Assembly (NCBI RefSeq): GCF_022458985.1
Contig: NC_061774.1
Location: 21,794,697 to 21,858,696 of the forward strand
DNA: 64,000 nt
Direction of reading: 5' to 3'
Origin: Mugil cephalus
Lineage: Eukaryota; Chordata; Actinopteri; Mugiliformes; Mugilidae
Under the pieces are notes generated by a model that was given only the letters and a program-made list of their open reading frames with translations, was not told where the DNA came from and did no database searches. Made by a program: the position numbers and the translations under genes. Below, piece after piece: positions 23,740 to 35,455 of this stretch (position 1 is the stretch's first letter; every line of letters begins with the position of its first letter).

Positions 23740-24660
23740 AAGGACACTGACAAGTTGAGTGACCACTGTCGAACAGCGGAGATGCTTGATACAAATGATT
23801 TTTTAGACTTTTGTCCCAGGATACACAACCCACCCTGCAGAAGAGGAAGAGGGAAACAGAGGGGCAGGAGGGGACAGGCATCGTTATCAACGTCTGACCA
23901 GTCAAAACATTGTGGTAGACCAATTATTAGTGGGTATGATTCCATCAGAACCTGCCTCAAAATTTGTTGACTACTTTGTAAAATTGCCTTCCTATATTCA
24001 AGACAGCACTCATGTGCCAAATAAAGTAGAACAAAAACAGATCATTGGTTCTTGCGTTATGGCTACCATGGATGTTGAGCAACATTGTACATCATGAGAC
24101 ACTATTTGAGGCCTTTTTAGACCCGACGACCTGATGCCTCTTGGTGACTTTATTGTGGAACTTATGGAGTGGACACTCAAAAACAATGTTTTGCTATTTC
24201 AAGACAAACTCTATATGTATGTGCACGTTTTGCGCGCAATTATGTAAACTTGTTTTTGGGATTAACAACACATCTTTTCCCGAGACAATCCATTTAAAGA
24301 GAAAATTGTGTGATGGGGCAGATATATTGAGGATGTGATCTTGATTTTTTCAGGCTCAGAAAAAGAGCTCCTGGGCTCATGCTTATGTGAACTGTTTGAA
24401 TGAAAATCTGAAGTTGAGTTTGGAATATGACTTTCAAGTCATTCATTTTCCTGGACTAAGACACACTGAAGAATGACCAAGAGCACCAGCACACTTCCAC
24501 CTTCAAAAACACAATGATCGTAATACCTTGCTACATGTGGACAGTTTCCCTCATGGTTAATTGAGAATATTCCTAATGGACAAATTCAGAGACTAAGACA
24601 CACATGTGATTCTGATTAGGATTTCCAAGTAAAACATATTGATATGCAGCAGTGTTTAAA
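23148..24660 (+). pseudogene. Penelope-like retroelement remnant (arm 1)
   Basis: The first part (MSNNKSFSYTKDEG start; then IPRGLRLNKFPS; then a charged coiled-coil stretch ending KIVKFNRDLKDY) matches the N-terminal ORF of vertebrate Penelope-like elements as recalled. A GAT-triplet run gives a poly-Asp tract. Further on, translated in shifting frames, are EWTLKNNVLLFQDKLY, then WGRYIEDVILIFSGS and FPSWLIENIPNGQIQRL, which are RT-domain landmarks of the same family, with the catalytic YIDD changed to YIED. Several stops and frameshifts make it dead. Related shorter remnants are at 58385-59161 and 38022-38163. Confidence 0.65.
23700..23745. repeat. GAT trinucleotide repeat in the Penelope-like remnant
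   Basis: About 14 GAT/ATG triplets in a row; in the element's frame they encode poly-Asp. The counterpart in arm 3 (about 58475-58565, minus) is longer and interrupted, so the tract has changed length since the arms separated. Confidence 0.9.
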
Positions 24661-25004
24661 CAGAGAGGACATCTTGTACTGTATTGTCCTGTATAAGAAC
24701 AAAAGGGGACTTTGTACATCTCACAATTAGAAACAACGCTTCTGCAAATTAATAATAATAATCACCACTTGTATCAGGAGAAACGTGAGAGGCTTTTGGG
24801 GATTACTTTCAAAGGAGAGAAGGGAAGGCTTTGCTTAACAAATAAAATCATTTTTTTATTGATGTGGCTAATGATTAGTGGACTTCTGTTGACAGTATGT
24901 GTCCTCCCTGTGTGTCCAGGACAACATCGCTGAGAGCCAGAAGGCTTCAGTCTTCGACAGTGAGACCAGAAGAGTCCCCAGGGTGCACTGTGAAGGAGAA
25001 CAAC

Positions 25005-28000
25005 ATGAAACTTATCAAACGCTGGACACCACACAGGTGATAATCTCTCAACACGACACAAAGACACGACACGAGACTGATTTACTCTGTCCTGCCCTAA
25101 AAGCAGAACAGCCGTATCATTCATCTCTCATTGATTTCATTTCTTTTAAGATCATGTGGCTTTTTTTTTTACTACACGCTAGTAGTGAAAAGAGATGCTT
25201 TATGGCAACATATAGAAAAGTCTTAAGAAGAAGTACAGTCATGCTGACGAGCTGTTTATTTCAGATGAACCTTTTATCATCTCTAACAAGATTCTTTGTA
25301 AAAACAGGTTCCTCCTATTATCTCATACTCTCTCTTTACATATGTAAAAAATAGGAAAAGGCAACATTTTTACCAACAAGCACACACATAGTAAAGTGCA
25401 GCTTTCACTTTGGTTTTACACGTGAAGATGGTGGCTTCACTCTGTGCAGCTGCCAGCGGCATGACGTGGCATGGGGATTTTTTTTTTTTTGGTTTGTTTG
25501 AGGAAGCCAAATCTACATAGAGTTGCAGTATGTTGCTATTTCATGTAACGGAATGAGCTATTAGAGCACCCACCTTGATTTCACATATCAAATGCTGTTT
25601 ATTTGCTTCCTCTTTAATGTGCATTTAGCGTTTGGACAGCTTTATTTTTTCACTTTATAAAACTCTAAGTGCTCAGCTTCTTTGCTGTTTGCCAGCTTGT
25701 TTCAAACCACACCCTTATGTGTGTGTGTGTGTAGGTGTGTGTTGTTACTGTTTGTGGTTTTAGGTTTGCTGTCTTTAGTGATGGTCTTTTTACCACTGAT
25801 GGGGACAGAGACACTAAAACCTGTCGAGTGGCACGTCAGCCCAGCACATAGAAAGGTGAGTTTGATTTGGAGCACGGTGTTCAGGCTGTCAGGTTCACTG
25901 TACTGTATCCAGAAAGTGAAGTTGTCCCCAACAAATCTTTATGTCAGGATCCTGTAGTGGTGAGCACCCAAATGCTGGACAAAAGATGAGAAAGCAGAGG
26001 ATGCAGGGAAAATTTAATAAACAAAGGGGAAACAAAAAGCGATGCAGACAGCAGGTAATCCAGCACTAAACTCCAGAAACATAACTCAAAACTCACAGGA
26101 TAGGAACGAGGCCAGGGGACAACACAAGCACACGAACGTAACACAGGGAAGTAATACAAGAAAGAACAGCTCTAAATACACACAGGGGTGAGGGATGACA
26201 AGACACAGGTGAAACAAATCAGGGCAGTCACAAAGGGAGAAACCAATGAGCTATCACCAACATCAATCACGCATGTCTATAAACATATGTTATCTGATTT
26301 CACAATCTGAAAATTCATGTTTGAACCCGACAGTCTGTAGAAGTGATGCAGGTGGGGTTTGTATAACTAGTCACATTATAACATCAGTGCCTTAAAGCTA
26401 ATAGGTTTTGTTGTTTGTTTTTGAACTGCAGCGAGTGCATGAACACGTGCACAGAGTTCTGGAGAGTCAGTGTCGTCCCAGCAGCAGCAGGCAAAGATTG
26501 GCAGCTCATCTCCCTGCTTCCAGTTACGTTAAACAGCCCTTCCTGTGGAAGGATGAGCCCCTTCCTGATGACCTTTTCCTGTGCCCACCACCATTTGGGT
26601 TCAGGGGCCTTGAAGGCAAAGTAATGGAGCTACTTAAACTGGTGAATGCAACTTCTTTCTTTCTTTGATTCTGCTGTAATGTGGCTGTTGTTTAATAATC
26701 CCCGGCCGTGTGTTGTATTGTATGTGTGGTTACTTGAAATCTGTCCGTGCTTAATATCTTAACGCAGCTCTAGTCAGATACAACATCTACTAACAGTACA
26801 AATGACATCAGTAATATTACGTTGTTGAAAAGTTATCAATAAGTTTATGACTTGAAGGGAAAATAACATAGTCCATAGTACATGTAGGTGTGTTAACCCT
26901 GTGTGTCTTTTTTACTACAAACATGCAACACACATCGTACTAATACAGTGAGAATGTGAGAATGTGGCTCTTTGACATGTAAAAACAAGTCCTGTTCAGA
27001 GCATAAATGTAATGGTTGTATTTTCCTCTAAAGCTGCCGGCCTCAGACTCAGCCCCCCAGACAGAAAAGACATCAGGTAAATGTCACCGCTGTGTGGTCA
27101 TAGGAAATGGAGGCATTCTCAAAGGCCTGGAGCTGGGCCCACTGATTGACCGCTTTGACACCATAATCAGGTTAGACTTTATTAACTTCACACACAGTGT
27201 GATGGTCTTTGTCAGTGTTGCTTGGTGTATTCATGTCGAACAAGGAGCATGTCGGTTCAGATGATGTCTGTGCTCTGATGATAACAGTCTGAGTGAAAGG
27301 CAGTGACTTTCTGGTCTGTGGTCCTTCAGGTTAAACAGAGGTCCTGTGGGAGAGTTTCATGTTGACGTTGGAACTCGAACCAGCATCAGGATGAGTTACC
27401 CAGAGGGTACACCTCTCCACTGGGCCGACACTGACCCACAATCCCTCTTTGTAGCTGTGGTGTATAAAAGTGTAGACATCAGCTGGATCTCTGCTATGAT
27501 CAACAAGCTCAGTGTGGTGAGTAGTGGTCGACTTGATGAAACTAGACTTCTTCTAATTTTAGAGATCCAACTGTGATTATGTAATTAAACATGAGTTCAG
27601 AGCTTTACTATATTATTTAAGAATAAGGTATTTTTCCCCAGGGGAAGATCCTGCAGACTTCTGTTCAGATCTCTCACAGTTGGCTTCAGTTCAGGAATTT
27701 AACTCCTGCCATTGTCACATGCAATCCTCTTAATGATCATGTGACGTTACTCTACCAGCTAAAATGTATTCTTCCTTCCTTTTCAATATCCTCAAACGTT
27801 ATCTTTATTTATGGAGTTGCAACAAATTTCTGATGATTTCAGATGTGGTCTTTGACTTTTATAAACCCCTGTAACTTTTGTATAAGAGAGATTTAGCAAA
27901 TAATCAGTGCTTTTGACAAAGAGTTCTTTCTACAAACAAAGTTGTTTTTTGTGTTGCAGCCTCTGTGGGACTGGCTGTTCTTCTTTTGTGTAGTCGTGGC

Positions 28001-28693
28001 TCCATCTTGTGTTGGATGTTGGACATGTCAATACTGACAAGAATCAAGTCATACAGTCACAGACGTAAAGAGTGTAAGATGTAGCTTTAGGTGAAGGTTT
28101 CTTTTGGGACAAGCGAGAAGAAACTTATCAAAGCCACGTTCACAGTCTAGGTGTGTGGTTAATGATATATTGTTGGCCTTAGAGACCTCAATAAATCAAG
28201 AAGCTTTGTCTCCTGGGCTAAACCTAGACCTAACCCCATGTTCAGTAGAAATAACTTGCATGAACTAAAGTGACAGAATGTCATATGTTTATATAATCTT
28301 ATATTTTAAGTACAAAAACAGTTCACTTAAAAAATACAAGGATGACAGGATTATAGAAACTAAAATGATTACTGTACATACTTAAGTTTAGAGCAGGATG
28401 AAGTCATGAATTGTGTGTTTGTTTTGTTTGTGCAGAATGTGCCGACCCTGGGCATTATTGCACTGAATTTAGCCAGTCTGCTGTGTGATGAGGTCAGCCT
28501 GGCAGGCTTTGGCTACAACCTGACCCAGAGGGGGGCGCCACTGCACTACTACGACAACCTGCGTATGAGCGCCATGCTGGAGCAGAAGTCGCACAATGTG
28601 GACAGAGAGACTCAACTCCTGCAAAGCCTCGTCAGAGAAGGAACCATCACTGACCTGACGGGGGGGATCCACTGCTCCTTCTGCCCCAGCTGA
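25005..28693 (+). pseudogene. st3gal5: st3gal5 copy B, exon 6 partly deleted
   Basis: Same seven-exon structure as copy A: exons 25005-25036, 25735-25855, 26432-26641, 27034-27170, 27330-27516, then 27960-27983 (exon 6 start only), and 28436-28693. Exons 1-5 and 7 are open with conserved splice sites and keep motifs L, S, III and VS. Exon 6 keeps its acceptor and first 24 nt (PLWDWLFF) and is then joined directly to intron 6 sequence, so the remaining 135 nt and the donor are lost; reading on reaches a stop within 20 codons. Exons 5, 6 and 7 meet in phase 0, so skipping exon 6 would keep the frame but remove 53 residues between motifs L and S. The catalytic product is therefore doubtful. Intron 1 is only 0.7 kb, and no copy-A-type promoter is present upstream. 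Confidence 0.85.
25930..26268. mobile_element. Unclassified insertion replacing part of intron 2, copy B
   Basis: Copy B diverges from copy A after AAGTGAAGTT and rejoins it at CATGTCTATAAAC. In between, about 340 bp of unrelated, purine-rich DNA replaces about 900 bp of the copy A intron. The content (TCCTGTAGTGGTGAGCACCC, AATCAGGGCAGTCACAAAGG) has the look of a common fish interspersed repeat, but I cannot name the family and no coding sequence is present. Confidence 0.5.
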
Positions 28694-28830
28694 CCCCTGA
28701 GCCATTTCACTGCAGAGCACATCCTGTTGTTGTTGTTGTGAAGTCCTTTTTTAGAAGAACATGATATACACTGAAGTACAGAAAGTAATAACACAAAGGA
28801 CTTGCAGACACATAAGAACAAGTGAGAAAA
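28694..28830 (+). other. Truncated 3' UTR of copy B
   Basis: The first ~135 nt after the stop match the copy A 3' UTR, then break off at GAGAAAAAAAG where the LINE begins. The copy A poly(A) signal is not present. Confidence 0.7.
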
Positions 28831-29341
28831 AAAGTCCTCCCAATTAAGAATGATATGGATGAATTTGACAGAGTTATTAAAAACATAGACGGGTAATCGG
28901 GTAATATCTGGTATAAATGTGGTACCACAATTCAAAATATCACAGAACGTTTCCTTAGGAAAACTAAATGTAAAGGTAAAAACAAATACTCTTTCACCTG
29001 GATTAATAGTGTTATAAGAAAATCAATGAAAGAGAGAGACAACTCTTTACAGAGTTATCTTAAGACAAAGTCATTGACAGATAGTCTTATCTTTGTGTCT
29101 TTAAGAAACAGGGTTACTAAGGACATCAGAGCAGCTAAATCTAACTTATTTATAAATCTTCTGCATGACACTGAAGGAAATCATTGGCAAATCTGTGATT
29201 GTTTACAGAAGTTAACTGGGAAATGTCATAATACAACAAAGCAATTGGAGATTCATAATGGAACCTTATGCAAGGCACCAGTAAAAACAGCAACTCTTTT
29301 TAACAACCACTGTGTTAATTCTGTGAAGTTGACTATAAATA

Positions 29342-30628
29342 CACTGTGTTCCAAATTATTATGAAAATGATATTTTTCTCAGATTTTCCTAAATAGTCAA
29401 TTCAAATGGCAGTCAGCACAATTTAAGTCATCAACCTTTAGTTTAATGAATTCTAATGTTATTGAACAAACCTCCCAATGCAAACACTATTTTTCAAAAT
29501 TAAAAAACTTAAAATGCACTGTTCCAAATTATTACGCACAACAGAGTTATCTTGAATTTGCAGCATTAGGAGGTCATATTTCAAAAGCTATTTCAATCAA
29601 AAACATCTTAACATGTCAAGTTACATTTTAACGTAGGACCCCTTGTTTGATAGCAGCTTCACATTCTTGCATCCATTGACATTGTGAGTCTTTGGAGGGT
29701 TTCTGCTTGAATGTCTTTGCAGGATGTCAGAATAGCCTCCCAGAGCTGCTGTTTGGATGTGAACCGCCTCCCACTCTCATAGATCTTTTGCTTGAGGATG
29801 CTCCAAAGGTTCTCACAAGGTTTGAGGTCAAGGGAGGATGGAGGCCACACCATGAGTTTCTCTCCTTTTATGCCCATAGTAGCCAGTGATGCAGAGGCAT
29901 TCCTTGCAGCATGAGGTGGTGCATTGTCATCCATGAACATGATTTTGTTACAGTTCTTCTTTTTGTACCATGGAAGAAAGTGGTCAGTCAGAAACTCCAC
30001 ATACTTTACAGAGGTCATTTTCACACCTTCAGGGACCCTAAAGGGGCCGACCAGCTCTCTCCCATTGATTCCGGCCCAAAACATGACTCTGCCACCTCCT
30101 TGTTGACGTCGCAGCCTTGTTGGGACCTGATGGCCATCCACCAACCATCCACTACTCCATCCATCTGGACCATCCAGGGTTGCACGGCACTCATCAGCGA
30201 ACAAGACTGTTTGAAAATGAGTCTTCATGTTTTTCTGGGCCCACTGCAGCCGTTTCTGCTTGTGAGCATTGTTTAGGGGTGGCTGAATAGAAGGTTTACG
30301 CATAACTGCAAGCCTCTGGAGGATCTAACACCCTGATGTTCGTGGGACTCCAGAGGCACCAGCAGCTTCAAATATCAGTTTGCTACTTTGTAATGGCATT
30401 TTAGCAGCTGCTCTCTTAGTCCGATGTATCTGTCTGGCAGAAACCTTCCTTATTGTGCCTTTACGAACCTGTGTGTACTCTGAATCAGCCACAAATCTCT
30501 TTACAGTACGATGATCACGCTTAAGTTTTCGTGAAATATATAAAGTTTTCATACTTTGAATTCTTTGAAAAACAAAAAATGTAATCTTTATGACACTTAA
30601 ATACAATTTGCATGATAATTTGGAACAG
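29342..30628 (-). mobile_element. Tc1/mariner-type transposon nested in the LINE
   Basis: Ends CACTGTGTTCCAAATTATTA (left) and its near-complement AATTTGGAACAGT (right) form terminal inverted repeats. TA flanks both ends, and the second LINE copy at about 50908 has the uninterrupted site with a single TA. A further internal copy of the terminal motif (GCACTGTTCCAAATTATTAC at about 29517) suggests the IR/DR arrangement known from Sleeping Beauty-like elements. Length is 1287 bp, fitting a single-gene element. Confidence 0.93.
29659..30606 (-). pseudogene. Tc1-like transposase of the nested element, one in-frame stop
   Basis: DDE transposase that cuts and reinserts the element. The frame runs from about 30606 with a helix-turn-helix segment (ISRKLKRDHRTVKRF), meets a TAG at 30325-30327, and continues in the same frame from 30324 to 29659 (214 aa from the next ATG). 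Catalytic regions are FADECRATLDG (first Asp), FMDDNAPPH (second Asp) and PCENLWS (Glu). I count 37 residues between second Asp and Glu, more like the DD37E group than DD34E. The very N-terminus looks short compared with usual Tc1 proteins. With the stop it is probably non-functional, but otherwise little decayed, so insertion seems fairly recent. Confidence 0.85.
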
Positions 30629-31517
30629 TAGTCCTCAGACTGCTCCCCTATATTCTTTACCAGTTAATAATGCACAGCCAGTCTTCTCCTTAACAGAAGT
30701 GTCTGAATCCAAGGTCACCAACATTTTTGGACTAGATGCACTGCTTTTGAAGAAACATGTTGCCACTCTCACAGGTCCAATTACTAACGTAATTAATGCC
30801 TCAATAAAGAAGGGTAAATTCCTTCAGATTTGGAAATCAGCCATTGTTGTGCCTGTTCATAAATCAGGCGACACAATGGACATGAATAACTATAGTATTA
30901 TAGTATTTTGCCGGTCATGTCTAAAATCTTTGAAAAATGTGTAACTGAGCATCTCACACATACACCTTTTTCATTACATCCTGTGCAGTTTGGCTTTAGA
31001 GCCAATCAGTCAACTGAAACTGCAAATTTTTGTTTGTTTGTTTGTTTGTTTTTTGTGAACAATGTGAAATCTAAAAGGAACAAAGGATGTACTGTTGGAG
31101 CTATATATATTTTGGACCTCAAAAAAGCCTTTGATACAGTTAATCACAACATACAGTACTTATTCACAAACTTTCTTATTTTAATTTTTCGCCCAGTGTA
31201 ATTGATCGGATGAAGTCATACTTATCAGACAGAGTCCAGTGTGTAAGGGTAAATGGTGATATATCACCACCCCTGGGTAATGATCTGGGTGTGCCCCAGG
31301 GGTCTGTCCTAGGGCCTGTTCTGTTTAGTCTACACATAAATGACCCTACCATCAATATGCTCAGGATGTGAGGTTCAGATGTATGCTGATGATACAGTAA
31401 TTTATGTTTATGCACAAACTAAGGCACAAGCTGCTGCCACGCTCAGTAACACCATGGTACATGTTCAAAAATGGCTGGTTGATTCACAACTATACCTTAA
31501 TGTTAAGAAAACAGACA

Positions 31518-31766
31518 GAATTCAAACTCCATATACACACACAAAAGCAAAGCCATGGTTTTTCTATTTCTCTGCGCAGTTTGTCTCTTGCTTTTTGGGA
31601 TGCTTTCTCGGCTGCTAAATGACTAAGATGAAAGCATGGAATACATAGAAAGGGCATCATTAGTTTTACAGATTAGTAGTTACATATACATAAGGTTGTA
31701 TTAACTGACCACCATGGCTTTGCGTTTGTGTGTGTGTGTACGGAGGGGGTTTGAATTCAGTCTTAA
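31518..31766. repeat. Foldback inverted repeat in the LINE tail (first copy)
   Basis: GAATTCAAACTCC...ACACACACAAAAGCAAAGCC at 31518-31562 is the inverse of the stretch at 31709-31766 (CATGGCTTTGCGTTTGTGTG...GGGTTTGAATTCAGTCTTA). It interrupts the LINE right after the YADD region. The same foldback is in the second LINE copy at about 51436-51700, so it predates their duplication. Confidence 0.8.
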
Positions 31767-31997
31767 AACAGTTAACCACAAATGTGCATGTCTTAGGAGC
31801 TACTACAATAATCAGAACATATATAAAGCAGCGCTTTTAAACAAGTTATCATAATTTAAACCAAGCACTATTTCTACCCATATATATATATACATACGGG
31901 AGTATGTGGAGGGGTTAGAGGGGTAGGTGCACTGTTTTCAATCTCAGCTTTTCTTTTCTGTCTTTCTTTAGCCTTCCTCTCACTCAGGTCATCATCA

Positions 31998-34900
31998 TCA
32001 GCTGGGGCAGAAGGAACAGTGGATCCCCCCCGTCAGGTCAGTGATGGTTCCCTCTCTGACGAGGCTTTGCAGGAATTGAGTCTCTCTGTCCACATTGTGC
32101 GACTTCTGCTCCAGCATGGTGCTCATAGGCAGGTTGTCGTAGTAGTGCAGTGGCGCCCCCCTCTGGGTCAGGTTGTAGCCAAAGCCTGCCAGGCTGACCT
32201 CATCACACAGCAGACTGGCTAAATTCAGTGCAATAACGCCCAGGGTTGGCACATTCTGCACAAACAAAACAAACACACAAAATTTGTCACCAGTAGCTCT
32301 ATGAAGAATAACAATTTAAGGTTAATCTTATTGTGTTAATGGTTGTTTTTTGTCTGACATGTTGTTGTTTTTTGTGCCTTGAACCAATCAAAATGGCTTT
32401 TGGCCCAACGAAGATACTGTGACAGTAATTTCCCTGGAATTTCCCTTGTGGATCATTAAAGTTCAGTTTCTGACTTTACAGTTTGGCTGACTTTTAACAT
32501 TTTAAAACAAAACATAAGTATATGACATTCAGTCACTTTAGACAGAGCAGTCCATGCAAGTTATTTCTACTGAACATGAGGTTAGGTCTAGGGTTAGCCC
32601 AAGAGACAAAGCTTCTGGATTTATTGAGGTCTCTATAACAATATGTCATTAACCACACACCTAGACTGTGAACGTGACTTTATAAGTTTCTTCTCACTTG
32701 TCTCAAAAGAAACCTTCACCCAAAGTGACATCTGACACTCTTTACGTCTGTGACTGTATGACTTGATTCTTGTCAGTATTGACATGTCCAACATCTAACA
32801 CAAGATGGAGCCACTAATACACAAGTGTGTTGGCATTTCAGTTTAAACATTTCAAAGACTGCACATTTTACCCAGTTTGCATTGTGTATTAAGTGGTCAA
32901 CAGGAGGAGAACAGAGAGACACATTTAAAGGTACAGGACGTGTCTATTACCTGGTCCCAGCCCCACAGACGTGGTCTGGGTGGAGTGTATTTCAGGAGGT
33001 CCAATGCAGTTTCTCTGATGACATGTGGGTTTAGAAGTCTGAACCTGGGCGACTCAAGAGGGATTTGATCTGGAACCTTCTGCCAGAAGAACAGCCAGTC
33101 CCACAGAGGCTGCAACACAAAGAAAAACTTTGTTTGTAGAAAGAACTATTTGTCAAAAGCACTGATTATTTGCTAAATCTCTCTTATACAAAAGTTGCAG
33201 GGGTTTATAAAAGTCAAACACCACATCAGAAATCATCAGAAATTTGTTGCAACTCCATAAATAAAGATAATGTTTAAGAGGTATCATTGTTCAGTTGGTC
33301 TGAAGTCATGTTTATTTAAATAATCACAGTTGGATCTCTAAAATTAGATGAAGTCTAGTTTCATCAAGTCGACCACTACTCACCACACTGAACTTCTTGA
33401 TCATAGCAGAGATCCAGCTGATGTCTACACCTTTAAACACCACAGCTACAAAGAGGGATTGTGGGTCAGTGTCGTCCCAGTGGAGAGGTGTACCCTCTGG
33501 GTAACTCATCCTGATGCTGGTTCGAGTTCCAACGTCAACATGAAACTCTCCCACAGGACCTCTGTTTAACCTGAAGGACCACAGACCAGAAAGTCACTGC
33601 CGTTCATTCAGACAGTTATCATCAGAGCACAGACATCATCTGAACCGACATGCTCCTTGTTCGACATGAATACACCAAGCAACACTGACAAAGACCATCA
33701 CACTGTGTGTGAAGTTAATAAAGTCTAACCTGATTATGGTGTCAAAGCGGTCAATCAGTGGGCCCAGCTCCAGGCCTTTGAGAATGCCTCCATTTCCTAT
33801 GACCACACAGCGGTGACATTTACCTGATGTCTTTTCTGTCTGGGGGGCTGAGTCTGAGGCTGGCAGCTTTAGAAGACTTGTTTTTACATGTTAAAGAGTC
33901 ACATGTTCTCACTTTCTCACTGTATTACTGTGATGTGTGTTGCATGTTTGTAGTAAAAAAGACACATAGGGCTAACACACTTACATGTACTATGGTTATT
34001 TTCCCTTCAGGTCGTAAACTAATTGATAACTTTTCAACAATGTTATCAAATTACAGCAGAATCAAAGAAAGAAAGAAGTTGCATTCACCAGCTTAAGTAG
34101 CTCCATTACTTTGCCTTTACCCAAATGGCGGTGGGTACAGGAAAAGGCCATCAGGAAGGGGCTCATCGTTCCACAGGAAGGGCTGTTTAACGTAATTGGA
34201 AGCAGGGAGATGGGCTGCCAATCTTTGCCTGCTGCTGCTGGGACGACACTGACTCTCCAGAACTCTGTGCACGTGTTCATGCACTCGCTGCAGTTCAAAA
34301 ACAAATAACAAAACCTATTAGCTGTCAAAGCTGAAGTGTTACCTTTACAGCCACAGTGTAATATGAAGCTGAGCAGCCTAATAAATAGAGCTCTAGGGGA
34401 CAGTTCAGGTGGTTGTCTCCAGCTCAATTCTCTGCTCTTTGCCTGCTTCCATGTTTGTACTGTACTGTCGAACTTCATTTTCTGGATACAGTACAGTGAA
34501 CCTGACAGCCTGAACACCGTGCTCCAAATCAAACTCACCTTTCTATGTGCAGGGCTGACGTGCCACTCAACAGGTTTTGGTGTTTGTGTCTCCATCAGTG
34601 GCAGAGAGACCATCATTAAAGACAGCAAACCTAAAACCACAAACAGTAACAACACACACCTACACACACACACACATACAGGAGTGGTTTGCAACAATGA
34701 AAGGAAACAAGCTGGCAAACAGCAAATAAGCTGAGCATTTAGAGTTTTATAAAGTGAACAAATAAACAGTGACGGTAACCAGTGGTAGATGTTATAGTTT
34801 GAATACTGCTTGTAGAATGCAAAAGGGAAATGCATGAATTTCCGTGTCAACCATTCATTTAACGGACTGACATTGATGGTAAGGATAAAGCTGTCCAAAC

Positions 34901-35455
34901 GCTAAATCCAAATTAAAGAGGAAAAGAAGCAAATAACCAGCCTTTTATAAGTGAAACAAAGTGGGTGCTCTAATAGCTCATTCCGTTACATGAAATAGCC
35001 ACATACTGCAACTCTTCTATGTAGATTTGAGATTTTGTCTCTCCCCATGCCACGTCATGCCGCCGGCAGCTGCAGAGAGTGAAGCCACCATCTTCACGTG
35101 TAAAACCAAAGTAGAAGCTGCACTTTACTATGTGTGTGCTCGTTGGTAAAAATGTTGCCTTTTCCTATTTTTTACATATGTAAAAAGGTACAGGTTCATC
35201 TGAAATAAACAACTTGTCAGCATGACTGTACTTCTTAAGACTTTTCTATATGTTGCCATAAAGCATCTCTTTTCACTACTAACGTGTAGTAAAAAAAGCC
35301 ACATGATCTTAAAAGAAATGAGATCAATGAGAGATGAATGATACGGCTGTTCTGCTTTTAGGGCAGGACAGAGCAAGTCAGATGTCTGTGTCGTGTCTGT
35401 GTGTCGTGTTGAAAGATTATCACCTGTGTGCTGTCCAGTGTTTAGTAAGTTTCAT
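31998..35455 (-). pseudogene. st3gal5: st3gal5 copy C, frameshift in exon 3
   Basis: Seven exons on the minus strand: 35455-35424, 34659-34539, 34287-34089, 33866-33730, 33570-33384, 33109-32951, 32255-31998. Exon 3 is 199 nt instead of 210: an 11-nt deletion after the Phe-Gly codons creates TAA at 34117-34119, before any sialylmotif. The acceptor of exon 4 has also lost about 37 bp of upstream sequence, including most of its pyrimidine tract. The first exon has changed residues (MKLTKHWTAH). Exons 4-7 remain open with motifs L, S, III and VS. The 3' UTR is missing: LINE-derived sequence begins at the stop codon itself. A 30-bp tandem repeat lies in the 5' UTR (35472-35531). Copy C cannot make the enzyme. 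Confidence 0.9.

Larger units (their letters stand above)
19447..28830. repeat. Segmental duplication arm 1 (flank plus st3gal5 copy B)
   Basis: This stretch, read forwards, matches 41606 down to 31998 and, more partially, 63880 down to about 52440, read backwards. Shared landmarks in the same relative order are the AAATACGTTC-type boundary, the CGGTCGTTAA minisatellite, a THAP-like remnant, a Tc1 remnant, a Penelope-like remnant, then st3gal5 exons 1 to 7. Indels and later insertions differ between arms. Arm borders are approximate because no alignment was run. Confidence 0.85.
28831..31975 (+). mobile_element. LINE (CR1/L2/Jockey-type), 5'-truncated, interrupted by a Tc1 element
   Basis: Two parts, 28831-29341 and 30631 to about 31975, continue one element across the nested transposon. 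The first part encodes the linker before the reverse transcriptase (LRNRVTKDIRAAKSN; GNHWQICDCLQKLTGK). The second encodes RT: IFEKCVTEHL, FGFRANQSTETA, ILDLKKAFDTVNHN with the catalytic Asp, GVPQGSVLGPVLFSL at about 31288, and the MYADDTVIYV box (YADD codons 31382-31393). No endonuclease domain remains and there are frameshifts, so it is inactive. A second copy is at 50621-51935. The precise clade cannot be settled by eye. Confidence 0.85.
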
